A stretch of DNA of 64,000 nt from Flavobacteriaceae bacterium (GTDB lineage Bacteria > Bacteroidota > Bacteroidia > Flavobacteriales > Flavobacteriaceae). Below the pieces are notes generated by a model. The model did not search any database and was not told the DNA's origin. It saw only the letters and a list, made by a program, of their open reading frames with translations. The translations under genes were made by a program, and so were the position numbers. Where the stretch lies: NCBI GenBank assembly GCA_017852395.1, contig JAFMLE010000001.1, positions 84,475-148,474 on the forward strand, written 5' to 3'. This document shows, one piece after another, positions 27,332 to 35,505 of the stretch. How positions within the stretch are numbered: position 1 is the stretch's first letter; the number at the start of each line of letters is the position of its first letter.

Positions 27332-28537
27332 TTAAAAATGCAGTTCAAGTCCGGATCTAAATTGTACATTGTCGGTTGTGCCTCCAACCAAGGTTTTGAC
27401 CACATCGGCTTGAACTTTTAGTTTATGGCCCAAAATATACTTAGAAATCCCCAATGTATATTGCTTTAGATCTTCTTGTTTTGTGATGGCTGCATAGTCT
27501 ACATTAGTATAACGACCTACCAGTTCTACATTGTTTTTAAAGAGGTAACCGATTTGTGCATTAAAAGCCGTTCCGTCTAACACAATATCCCCTGATTCTG
27601 AACCGTCCGGATTGACAGCAACTGCTTGGTCAGAGGCCCGTTTTGCATATTCGATCATGGAAGAGATACCATTGTATTTAAACATCAAATCTACAAAGGT
27701 GGTCGCGATATCCGTTTGGTACAACAATCCATTATCCAATACCATATATGATCCCATTCCGGAGCGTGTTTTTACGGCATCATTGTTGAGATTGTAGGTG
27801 TAGGACAACATGACTTTTGGCGTTGCCTCACGTACTAAATCTGCATTGGAGTAATCTCCTTTTTTTTCAAATGTGCCAAAGGGGAGGACCTCAAACCGAG
27901 CGGTGTATTGCAGGCCTCCTTGGTTTCCAACAGTTACATTTCGTCCTTCGCCTTGAGAAAGGGCAAATTTTTCTCGAGTTACAAATTTGTCCGTCCATTT
28001 GGAGGTGTGCCGTAATTGGATTCCCAAATCGCGATCGATGTTAAATCTAGAATTCAAAAGTGAGCGGTCAATGAGTTGCAGGTTGGCAGAAGAAACTACA
28101 CGCTCCACGTTGCCAGGAAGTTTGGTTTGACCCGCCCAAAATTCCCAATTTTCTGCGAAAGACCACATAATGACAGCATCTAAAATTTGGTTGGGGGCAT
28201 TTTTTGTAAATGCATTGACGCCCGACAAATCATTGTTTGACAACCCCAGTTCGATTTTGTATCGCAATTTTGGAGAATACGCATATCCGTCAAATTTGAG
28301 ACGTGCTCTTCGAACCAAAAATCCATACTGTGCATCGTCGTATCCAGAATCATTCGCATCCCAAGAAGCGTATTGACGCAGTTGAAAGCGGGGTGCAAAT
28401 TTTACACTAAAAGATTGATCACTTGCCGTGTAGTTTAATAGACCTTTACCAAAAGAGATTTCATCGACTCCTTGTTGCGCTTTGACACCAAATGTGAATG
28501 CAAACATGACCAATGAAAATAAGAAACTGTTTTTCAT
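27332..28537 (-). CDS. OprO/OprP-like phosphate-selective porin
   Basis: An outer-membrane beta-barrel of 401 residues with a signal peptide MKNSFLFSLVMFAFTFGVKAQ. The start is the ATG at 28537, 12 codons inside the ORF-track start, since this leaves a proper signal peptide. Family features are FKFAPRFQLRQYASW-type early strand (here FSVKFAPRFQLRQYA), RRARLKFDGYAYSPKLRYKIELGLS and a terminal aromatic-ended strand FRSGLELHF. Pairing with the PiT gene and the Pho-box-like repeats upstream supports phosphate as substrate, although OprO/P homologues may also pass pyrophosphate or other anions. Confidence 0.88.
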   Translation of the reverse strand: MKNSFLFSLVMFAFTFGVKAQQGVDEISFGKGLLNYTASDQSFSVKFAPRFQLRQYASWDANDSGYDDAQYGFLVRRARLKFDGYAYSPKLRYKIELGLSNNDLSGVNAFTKNAPNQILDAVIMWSFAENWEFWAGQTKLPGNVERVVSSANLQLIDRSLLNSRFNIDRDLGIQLRHTSKWTDKFVTREKFALSQGEGRNVTVGNQGGLQYTARFEVLPFGTFEKKGDYSNADLVREATPKVMLSYTYNLNNDAVKTRSGMGSYMVLDNGLLYQTDIATTFVDLMFKYNGISSMIEYAKRASDQAVAVNPDGSESGDIVLDGTAFNAQIGYLFKNNVELVGRYTNVDYAAITKQEDLKQYTLGISKYILGHKLKVQADVVKTLVGGTTDNVQFRSGLELHF

Positions 28538-28581
28538 TATTTTTGAACTTAATTTTATCGCTACAAAAATCAAAAAAACAA

Positions 28582-28609
28582 TATTAACTTAAGGTTAAGC
28601 TTAGGTTAT
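28582..28609 (-). promoter_or_regulatory. Candidate Pho box: 11-bp-spaced direct repeats
   Basis: On the minus strand three hexamers, ATAACC, TTAACC and TTAATA, occur with exactly 5 bp between them. This periodicity is that of PhoB/PhoP sites (TTAACA-like hexamers every 11 bp). The block starts 45 bp before the porin ATG, and a -7-like GATTTTTG lies between them at 28564-28571, so it is placed to activate the porin-PiT transcript. Confidence 0.5.
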
Positions 28610-28714
28610 TAATAGATGAAAAATCTCTCGAATTAGAACGATTTTTTTGACATGATAAAAAATCACAATGGACGTCTTTTGATTTATAAACAGCGCGTTT
28701 AAAAACGGATTAAT

Positions 28715-30031
28715 TTGAATTGGGAAACGCTTTTATCACTCAAACGGTATGGAGATCACTCCAAACGACTTCGTAGTGAACAGGACCACCTTAGACTTGG
28801 ATTTGAAGTGGATTATGATCGGATCATCTTTTCGACGGCATTTCGCAGTCTTCAAGACAAAACACAGGTTATACCATTTTCTAAAACGGACTTTGTACAC
28901 ACCCGATTGACGCACAGTCTAGAGGTTTCGGTTGTGGGTCGTAGCTTGGGTCGTTTGGTTGGGCAAGCACTTTTGGAACGCCACCCCCATCTCAAAGAAA
29001 GTCTAGGCTATCAAGCAACCGATTTTGGCAGTATTGTAGCTACGGCATGTTTGGCCCACGATATTGGCAACCCACCTTTTGGTCATAGTGGCGAAAAGGC
29101 CATTGGTGCTTTTTTTGCGAAAGGCGCTGGTCAGCATTTCAAAGCCCTTTTTAGCCCCGAACAATATGCCGATTTATGTTCTTTTGAAGGCAATGCCAAT
29201 GGGTTAAAGACGCTCTGTCAATCACTTCCTGGAAGCCCAGGAGGATTGCGTCTAAGCTATGCAACTTTGGGGACCTTTATCAAATATCCCAAAGCGAGTT
29301 TGCCCCATCGTCCTACAGCTCATGTGGCGGACAAAAAATTTGGCTTTTTTCAAACAGAAGCTGCTTTTTTCAAAGAACTTACCACCACTTTGGGAATGGT
29401 AAGTCAAGGTCGTGTAAACCGTCATCCGCTCGCCTATTTGGTTGAAGCAGCAGATGATATTTGTTATACCATCATCGATTTTGAAGATGGGATCAATCTC
29501 GGATGGATTTCAGAATCCTATGCGTTGGAGTACTTAATAAACCTTGTCAGAGACCGCCTAGACACTCAAAAATACGCCCAATTGACGGATCGTCCACAAC
29601 GACTTGGGTATTTAAGAGCTTTGGCCATCAATAGTTTGATACAAGATGCTGCACAACAGTTTTTGGATCAAGAAGCCGCATTGCTTCGAGGAGAGTGTCC
29701 ACATGCGTTATTGGACAAAAGTGTTTATCGCGCACAAATCAAAGACATCATTGATCTTAGTGTAGAGAAGGTCTATCGTTCTAAAGAAGTGATACAAAAA
29801 GAAATTATCGGCTATCGGGTGATCTCCACGCTTCTGGAGGCCTTTGTTTTGGCAGCACAGCATCGCTTCGAAAATCAAGAAACTACTTTCGATACTTTGG
29901 TCTTGAGTCTTCTACCGCAGGGGACTCCCTTAATAGGGGATTCGCTTTATGAAACGGTACTACACGCCACCTGTTTTGTAGCAAGTTTATCAGATGGCAA
30001 AGCGATGGAATTGGCAGCGCATCTAAAATAA
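28715..30031 (+). CDS. dgt: dGTP triphosphohydrolase (HD domain)
   Basis: Dgt hydrolyses dGTP to deoxyguanosine and triphosphate; related HD enzymes accept other dNTPs. The 438-residue protein has the HD-domain metal motifs HTRLTHSLEVS near residue 70 and CLAHDIGNPPFGHSGE near 112, both intact. The start is TTG, giving MNWETLLSLKRYGD, the usual N-terminus in Bacteroidota homologues; no ATG is suitably placed. The gene is divergent from the porin and is followed by a metallophosphoesterase 40 bp away. It complements the ribonucleotide reductase and dCMP deaminase genes upstream in nucleotide control. Confidence 0.93.
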   Translation: MNWETLLSLKRYGDHSKRLRSEQDHLRLGFEVDYDRIIFSTAFRSLQDKTQVIPFSKTDFVHTRLTHSLEVSVVGRSLGRLVGQALLERHPHLKESLGYQATDFGSIVATACLAHDIGNPPFGHSGEKAIGAFFAKGAGQHFKALFSPEQYADLCSFEGNANGLKTLCQSLPGSPGGLRLSYATLGTFIKYPKASLPHRPTAHVADKKFGFFQTEAAFFKELTTTLGMVSQGRVNRHPLAYLVEAADDICYTIIDFEDGINLGWISESYALEYLINLVRDRLDTQKYAQLTDRPQRLGYLRALAINSLIQDAAQQFLDQEAALLRGECPHALLDKSVYRAQIKDIIDLSVEKVYRSKEVIQKEIIGYRVISTLLEAFVLAAQHRFENQETTFDTLVLSLLPQGTPLIGDSLYETVLHATCFVASLSDGKAMELAAHLK

Positions 30032-30054
30032 CGGCCTTAGTAGCTATAAAATTA

Positions 30055-30062
30055 TACCTTTG
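30055..30062 (+). promoter_or_regulatory. Candidate -7 box of the metallophosphoesterase gene
   Basis: TACCTTTG, a full TAnnTTTG match, ends 9 nt before the ATG at 30072, implying a leader of only a few bases. A good -33 element is not visible. Confidence 0.4.
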
Positions 30063-30071
30063 CCAAAAAAA

Positions 30072-31301
30072 ATGCTGCGCTGGACGTTATTCATTTTGTT
30101 CTTTGCCTTATTTGAGTGGTATGCCTTTCAGGCCATCAAAACCGTTACTCAAAATCGCTGGATCTGGTTGTTTTATTCGATTATTGTCATATCCATATTT
30201 GGTAGCCTCATTTGGGGGGGGTATAATCGTTCTGAGGGAATGACCGTTTCCTTCAACTATGCTATTGGATCATTTTTGATGCTGATTGCTTTTCAAATCT
30301 TGCTCATTGCCTTTTTATTTATCGAAGATTTGGCTCGGATTTTTCAGGCGATTTATGGCTATTTGACCGGAAATAAAGTCTCGGATGCTGGTTTTTTGCC
30401 AAGTAGAAGAAAATTTGTTTCTCAAATCGCACTGGGACTGGCATCAATACCTTTGACATCTTTATTGTATGGGATGTACAAAGGGCGTTATAACTACAAA
30501 GTACTTCAATATGAGTTGACCTACGATGATCTTCCCGAAGCCTTTGATGGATTTACCATTACACAGATTTCTGATGTACATTCCGGAAGTTTTGACAATG
30601 CCAAAAAGGTACAATACGGCATTGACCTGATCAATCGTCAACAATCTGATGTAATACTATTTACGGGGGACTTTGTCAACAACCAGACTTCAGAGTTGGA
30701 CCCTTGGATTGACATCTTTGCCCAACTCAAAGCCCCTTTTGGCAAATACTCTGTTATGGGCAATCACGACTATGGCGATTATATGCAGTGGCCATCAGAA
30801 GCTGCTAAGGTGGAGAATTTTGAAGCGTTTAAAAAAGCACACCAATCTATGGGCTTTGATTTGCTGCTCAACGAAAGTCGTTTTTTAGAAAAAGACGGAC
30901 AGCGACTTGCATTGATTGGAGTCGAAAATTGGGGTGCAGGGAGGTTTAAAAAAGCTGGTGATCTCAATAAAGCCGTCAGTGGACTACAAGCAACCGATTT
31001 TAAAGTACTTATGACACATGATCCCTCCCATTGGGAAGCCGAGGTGTTGCCCCACCCATTTCCGTTTCATCTCACCTTGAGCGGTCATACCCATGGCATG
31101 CAATTTGGCATCGAAATTCCTGGCTGGATCAAATGGAGCCCTGCCCAATGGCGCTACAAACAATGGGCTGGTATTTATGAACGCGACCAACAACGCATCA
31201 ATGTAAATAGAGGATTTGGATTCTTGGCCTACCCAGGACGTGTAGGAATGTGGCCAGAGGTAAGTGTCATTACTCTGAGACGTACATCATCGCTAACTTA
31301 G
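30072..31301 (+). CDS. Membrane-anchored metallophosphoesterase (YkuE-like)
   Basis: A 409-residue protein with three N-terminal membrane helices (about 4-22, 30-50 and 60-90), a twin-arginine-like segment PSRRKFVSQIALGLASIPL at about 116-134, then a calcineurin-like phosphoesterase domain. Its metal motifs are ISDVHSG, GDFVN, GNHDYG and a C-terminal GHTHG, all intact. The catalytic domain should face the periplasm. I start at ATG 30072, four codons after the TTG in the ORF track. Similar enzymes act on UDP-sugars, lipids or cyclic nucleotides, so substrate is open. Confidence 0.88.
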   Translation: MLRWTLFILFFALFEWYAFQAIKTVTQNRWIWLFYSIIVISIFGSLIWGGYNRSEGMTVSFNYAIGSFLMLIAFQILLIAFLFIEDLARIFQAIYGYLTGNKVSDAGFLPSRRKFVSQIALGLASIPLTSLLYGMYKGRYNYKVLQYELTYDDLPEAFDGFTITQISDVHSGSFDNAKKVQYGIDLINRQQSDVILFTGDFVNNQTSELDPWIDIFAQLKAPFGKYSVMGNHDYGDYMQWPSEAAKVENFEAFKKAHQSMGFDLLLNESRFLEKDGQRLALIGVENWGAGRFKKAGDLNKAVSGLQATDFKVLMTHDPSHWEAEVLPHPFPFHLTLSGHTHGMQFGIEIPGWIKWSPAQWRYKQWAGIYERDQQRINVNRGFGFLAYPGRVGMWPEVSVITLRRTSSLT

Positions 31302-31350
31302 AAAAAAATCCTACCTTTATACCCAGCGAATAGACCAAAAATGATACACC

Positions 31351-31650
31351 ATGTCAAAGTTTGGAGCTCTTATCAATGACCACCAACCACTGCTGTTGGT
31401 ATTTTTTAATCCCGATGACACCGTTTCTACCCTCATGCATCCCGTTCTCAAAGATGTGGCTGCCGCTATGGGCGATCATGGAAAAGTGATTAAAATAGAC
31501 GTGGAAAAAAACGAGGTGCTTTCTCAAGCACTACGCGTCAAAGTTTTGCCTACACTCATGATTTATAAGGCAGGTGAAATGTTGTGGCGGCAAAGTGGAG
31601 AACAAGATGCCAACACACTGATCAGTCTGATGAAAGACCACGTGGACTAG
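31351..31650 (+). CDS. Thioredoxin-fold protein without active-site cysteines
   Basis: A 99-residue protein with thioredoxin-fold spacing: a LLLVFFNP strand where thioredoxins have the F-W-C-G-P-C loop, IKIDVEKNEVLSQALRVKVLPTLMIYKAGEM with the cis-proline context VLPTLMIY, and a C-terminal helix. The active-site position reads NPDDTVSTLMHPVL, and the protein contains no cysteine at all, so it cannot be a dithiol oxidoreductase. It may be a binding or scaffold protein. It lies 49 bp after the metallophosphoesterase gene and ends 3 bp before the convergent DUF2723 gene. Confidence 0.8.
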   Translation: MSKFGALINDHQPLLLVFFNPDDTVSTLMHPVLKDVAAAMGDHGKVIKIDVEKNEVLSQALRVKVLPTLMIYKAGEMLWRQSGEQDANTLISLMKDHVD

Positions 31651-31653
31651 AAT

Positions 31654-34600
31654 CTATTCCTCTAAATTTTCTTCCCCTAACAACCCCTCTAAGGCCTGAT
31701 TGTATTTTTGGGTTATTTGATTTCTAAAATCGGTACTATCTTGTTGTCCAACCACCATGACCAAATTTTGGAAATCCATTATTTCTGATTTAATACGGTC
31801 TACTACCAACATTTGGTTTTCTGCAGAAAAACTTCCATAGAGGTTCATGCGCTCGTTAAAAGTTTCGAGAATTTGCTCAGCCAAAGATTGGGCTTTGATG
31901 CTGTTATTGGCCAAATAATAGCCTTCTACAACATCGATCAACTCGGTATAAAAGTCATAGGGGCCATACAAAAACACAAACGGTTTGGAAGCCGCAACAA
32001 ATCGATCGAGCTCTTCTTCCATAATCGTACGGTCAGCATGTACCAAAAGCGCCTCCGTCAGTGTCCGATAGCGTTCGATTTCGGTAATAACTTCTTCGCC
32101 CAATTGGTATTGGTCATTGATGTTTAGCGAAGCAAAATACTGAAGACGATCTGCGTATTTAGCGGCAATTTGTTGAAGTAGTTCTGCTCCCTTTTCAGAA
32201 GCGCCCAGACGATAATACCCGTCAACAAAAGGCACCAATAGGCTATAATAGCCAAAGAAGTCAACAGGCATTTTTTCAAGGGCCAAGTCGATGATTTCTA
32301 ATGCTTTTTGTTCGTTACCTTCGTTGATTAATTCTTCGGCCAGACGCGCCATATTGCTACGGAAAGAAATGCTGTTTTTTCGTGTTTCTGGGTCGTGATA
32401 AATGTCAGAACGCTCGGAGTTACCCCAACTCCAACGCATAACAATATCATACATCAAATCACTGTCAATACGTCCCATTAGATAGGGGTTGTATTGGCTC
32501 AAAGGGGTTTGTATTGGCACCAATTTGTAAACGAGACCATCGAGCTGAAGGTATTCTTTCATCCAGATATATTCGGCATCATCATAGCTTCCTCCTGTAA
32601 AGTAGATTGGACGCTCCCAGTCGTTGTTGGCCAAAATATCGAGCATCATAAACTGATTTTTTGAAATTCCTGTTTTGGGAAGATCAATATCAACGTAGGG
32701 GACAATAAGATCAGCATCTTCGGGTTTTACAACGCCGCTTTTTAAGACGTTTTCTTTGTTGACAGGAACCCGCAATTTGTTGGTAGGATAAAACACCATT
32801 TCTTGCGTGCCTTTAGGGTAGTTATTTGGATCGACGCCCGATTGCACCAGAAGGCTTTTGTATTTGGTGTTTGGGTTATCGCTGGTTACCCAGTTGACAA
32901 AATCTTTAATATCCCATCTTACCGAGTCCAACAGGGCTTCATGTTTGATATAATCTCTTGTGCCATATGCGTATTGTGCATGTTTGGTTTGAGAGGGTAT
33001 GGGCGCGCTTTTATAAGTTTGACGTTTCATTTGGTCGATGTACCAATCGGTTGCCAAAAGGCTGGTGTTGATTGTTCGTACATCGGTTCTAAATTCTTCA
33101 ATTTCTTGAGCATACCATAGTGCAAAAGTATCGTTGTCTCCAATCGAAAAAATCATGGCACCTTTGTCTTCCTGAATGGATTGCAAATAAGCCTTGGCAA
33201 TGGATTGGGCAGTATATCGGTTGGATCGATCGTGGTCGTCCCAGTTTTGGGAAGCCATAAGCAGCGGCACGGCTAACATTGTGAGTGCCACGGCCAAGGG
33301 CGGTAGCCATTTTGATGAATATGATTTTAGTTTTTGTGCGATCGCAAAAGCGCCCAAGCCAATCCAGACAGCAAATACATAAAAAGACCCCACGAGGGCA
33401 TAATCGCGTTCGCGAGGTTCAAAAGGGCGTTCGTTGAGATACACTTTGAGGGCCAGTCCCGTAAAAAGGAAAAACAGCAACAATACCCAAAATCGTTTTG
33501 GATCTTGCTGGTAGACAAAAAAGAGTCCCATAAGCCCTACCAGAAGCGGTAAAAAATAATAGGTGTTACGGGCCTTGTTGTTGAGGGCATCTTTGTCAAG
33601 CTGGGATTGATTGCCCAGGTGTAACTGATCGATAAATGGGATGCCGCTGAGCCAATTTCCTTTAAGAATGGTATACTCGCCCTGCAAATCGTTTTGGCGC
33701 CCAACATAATTCCACATAAAATAGCGCCAATACATATAATTCATTTGATATTGAAACAAAAACTGAAGATTGCTCCAAAGACTGGGTTTTTCAATATCGA
33801 GGTACGGCCCAAAATTTCTAAAAAATTCGTGGTAATCTTTTCCTTGCAACAGCCCATCTTGAGCTTCTTTTTTGAATGCTGCAACACGCGCTTGAAGTTG
33901 CTCGTTGGAACGGTAGGGGCGTGCGATTTCAAAATTTAAAGGTGCCGTGAAGTCCATATAATTTGCGGCATGTTCGGTGCTCCACAATCGGGGTAATAAG
34001 CCGCGTTGGTCGCTGTTGGAATTGATTCGAGCATTTTCCCAATGATTAACAATGTCGTAGCGCCCTGTTTTGAGGTTGCGCTCATATTTGGGTTTATCAT
34101 CTATATAGGGTTCATCCTCGTCCTGCCCCACATACATATCGGAGAAAAAAGGCCCGTAAAACAATTTGGTTTCGGGATATTGTTCGAGGTTATAATAGGC
34201 CAAAAGTTGGCGGGCATCTGATGGGTCATTTTCGTTAATCACCGTATTGGCATTGGCCCGGATAGGGATCATGATCCAAGAAGAAAAGCCCAAGAACACA
34301 AACAGTATGGCCAATATCCCAGTGTTGAGATTGACCCAATTTTTTTGATAGGTCCATCTCAAGGTATAATAAAAGAATAGGACCATCACTAGACCAGCGA
34401 TGAGGGTGCCACTGTTGAAGGGCAGCCCGATGCTGTTGACAAAATAGACTTCGGCACGGCCAAAAAGGGCTAGGGTTAGCGGCAATAGCAGCTTAAAAAT
34501 AAACAGTAGTACCGCCACAGAAATCATGTTGGCAATCACAAAACCCTTTAAGGTTGTTTTTTTATAATTTTTAAAATAATAAATCATACCAATCGCCGGG

Positions 34601-35196
34601 ATGGTCAAAAGCCCCATAAAATGAACGCCAAAAGACAATCCAATAATAAAAGCAATCAGCAAAAGCCATCGATCGCCACGAGGGGTATTCATATCTTGTT
34701 CCCAACGCAATCCCAACCAGAAAAGCAACGACAAAATAAAGGTAGCCATGGCATAGACTTCGGCTTCAACGGCATTGAACCAAAAACTGTCCGAAAAACA
34801 AAAAGCAAGTGCTCCTACTGCGGCAGACCCAAAAAAGGTAACTCGCTCTTGTAGGGTATCAAGCGAACTAAAGGCAGGCAATTTTTTTAACAAAAGCGTG
34901 AGGGTCCAAAACAAAAACAAAATCGTAAAGGCGCTTGAAAAAACGGACATATAATTGACCATCAGCGCAATTTTTTCAGGGCCCGAAGCAAATAAGGCAA
35001 AAAAGGCACCCATCATTTGAAACAAGGGTGCACCCGGCGGATGCCCAATTTGTAATTTGGCTGCTGTGGAAATATACTCGCCCGCATCCCAAAAACTGGC
35101 CGTTGGCTCAACCGTAATCCCAAAAGTAGCAAGGGCTATAAAAAATACAATCCAACCGATGAGGCGGTTCCAAAGTTTATAATCGTAATCCGTCAT
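31654..35196 (-). CDS. DUF2723 integral membrane protein (protein O-mannosyltransferase-like)
   Basis: A very long (1180-residue) membrane protein typical of Bacteroidota. The N-terminal DUF2723 region (about 1-200) starts with WIVFFIALATFGITVEPTAS and contains GHPPGAPLFQMMGAFF, and about twelve membrane helices extend to about residue 650. The C-terminal 500 residues are soluble and include a segment with SIGDNDTFALWYAQE and tetratricopeptide-like helices (LAEELINEGNEQKALEIIDLALE). Related proteins are glycosyltransferases of the GT-C kind acting with polyprenyl-linked sugars; function here is inferred. Confidence 0.85.
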   Translation of the reverse strand: MTDYDYKLWNRLIGWIVFFIALATFGITVEPTASFWDAGEYISTAAKLQIGHPPGAPLFQMMGAFFALFASGPEKIALMVNYMSVFSSAFTILFLFWTLTLLLKKLPAFSSLDTLQERVTFFGSAAVGALAFCFSDSFWFNAVEAEVYAMATFILSLLFWLGLRWEQDMNTPRGDRWLLLIAFIIGLSFGVHFMGLLTIPAIGMIYYFKNYKKTTLKGFVIANMISVAVLLFIFKLLLPLTLALFGRAEVYFVNSIGLPFNSGTLIAGLVMVLFFYYTLRWTYQKNWVNLNTGILAILFVFLGFSSWIMIPIRANANTVINENDPSDARQLLAYYNLEQYPETKLFYGPFFSDMYVGQDEDEPYIDDKPKYERNLKTGRYDIVNHWENARINSNSDQRGLLPRLWSTEHAANYMDFTAPLNFEIARPYRSNEQLQARVAAFKKEAQDGLLQGKDYHEFFRNFGPYLDIEKPSLWSNLQFLFQYQMNYMYWRYFMWNYVGRQNDLQGEYTILKGNWLSGIPFIDQLHLGNQSQLDKDALNNKARNTYYFLPLLVGLMGLFFVYQQDPKRFWVLLLFFLFTGLALKVYLNERPFEPRERDYALVGSFYVFAVWIGLGAFAIAQKLKSYSSKWLPPLAVALTMLAVPLLMASQNWDDHDRSNRYTAQSIAKAYLQSIQEDKGAMIFSIGDNDTFALWYAQEIEEFRTDVRTINTSLLATDWYIDQMKRQTYKSAPIPSQTKHAQYAYGTRDYIKHEALLDSVRWDIKDFVNWVTSDNPNTKYKSLLVQSGVDPNNYPKGTQEMVFYPTNKLRVPVNKENVLKSGVVKPEDADLIVPYVDIDLPKTGISKNQFMMLDILANNDWERPIYFTGGSYDDAEYIWMKEYLQLDGLVYKLVPIQTPLSQYNPYLMGRIDSDLMYDIVMRWSWGNSERSDIYHDPETRKNSISFRSNMARLAEELINEGNEQKALEIIDLALEKMPVDFFGYYSLLVPFVDGYYRLGASEKGAELLQQIAAKYADRLQYFASLNINDQYQLGEEVITEIERYRTLTEALLVHADRTIMEEELDRFVAASKPFVFLYGPYDFYTELIDVVEGYYLANNSIKAQSLAEQILETFNERMNLYGSFSAENQMLVVDRIKSEIMDFQNLVMVVGQQDSTDFRNQITQKYNQALEGLLGEENLEE

Positions 35197-35215
35197 GATG
35201 TTGTTTTCGACAAAG

Positions 35216-35223
35216 CGAAAATA
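35216..35223 (-). promoter_or_regulatory. Candidate -7 box of the DUF2723 gene
   Basis: TATTTTCG on the minus strand (one mismatch to TAnnTTTG), 19 nt before the ATG. Confidence 0.3.
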
Positions 35224-35295
35224 CTAATTAATCAGGGGAACTCAAGTTCATTAAATAAAGATTAACGTATCCAATGGATTTATTAAGAACAAAAA

Positions 35296-35326
35296 TTTGT
35301 GATAAAAAAACTTTACTGTAAATTTG
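35296..35326 (+). promoter_or_regulatory. Promoter of tRNA-Gln
   Basis: TTTG (35296-35299), a 19-bp spacer and TAAATTTG (35319-35326) match the Bacteroidota vegetative promoter consensus exactly. The -7 box ends 9 nt before the mature tRNA 5' end. This is the clearest promoter in the window. Confidence 0.8.
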
Positions 35327-35335
35327 CCACGCATT

Positions 35336-35408
35336 TGGCCCATGGTGTAACTGGCAACACGTCTGATTTTGGTTCAGAAGAGTCTAGGTTCGAGCCCTAG
35401 TGGGCCAA
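35336..35408 (+). tRNA. tRNA-Gln (anticodon TTG)
   Basis: A full cloverleaf can be drawn: acceptor stem TGGCCCA/TGGGCCA, D-stem GTGT/ACAC, anticodon stem TCTGA/TCAGA with loop TTTTGGT giving anticodon TTG (codon CAA, Gln), and T-stem CTAGG/CCTAG with loop TTCGAGC. Discriminator base is A. CCA is not encoded. It stands alone between the DUF2723 gene and nagB, with its own promoter and terminator. Confidence 0.97.
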
Positions 35409-35410
35409 CA

Positions 35411-35439
35411 AAAAAGGATCGCAATAGCGATCCTTTTTC
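35411..35439 (+). terminator. Intrinsic terminator of tRNA-Gln
   Basis: GGATCGC-AATA-GCGATCC with five flanking As and a T-run. It begins 2 bases after the tRNA. Confidence 0.92.
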
Positions 35440-35505
35440 TATTTATAATTATCAAGTTTAGTTTTATATCTTTATTTATTAATTTAAACTGATAGCCAAT
35501 TATTC

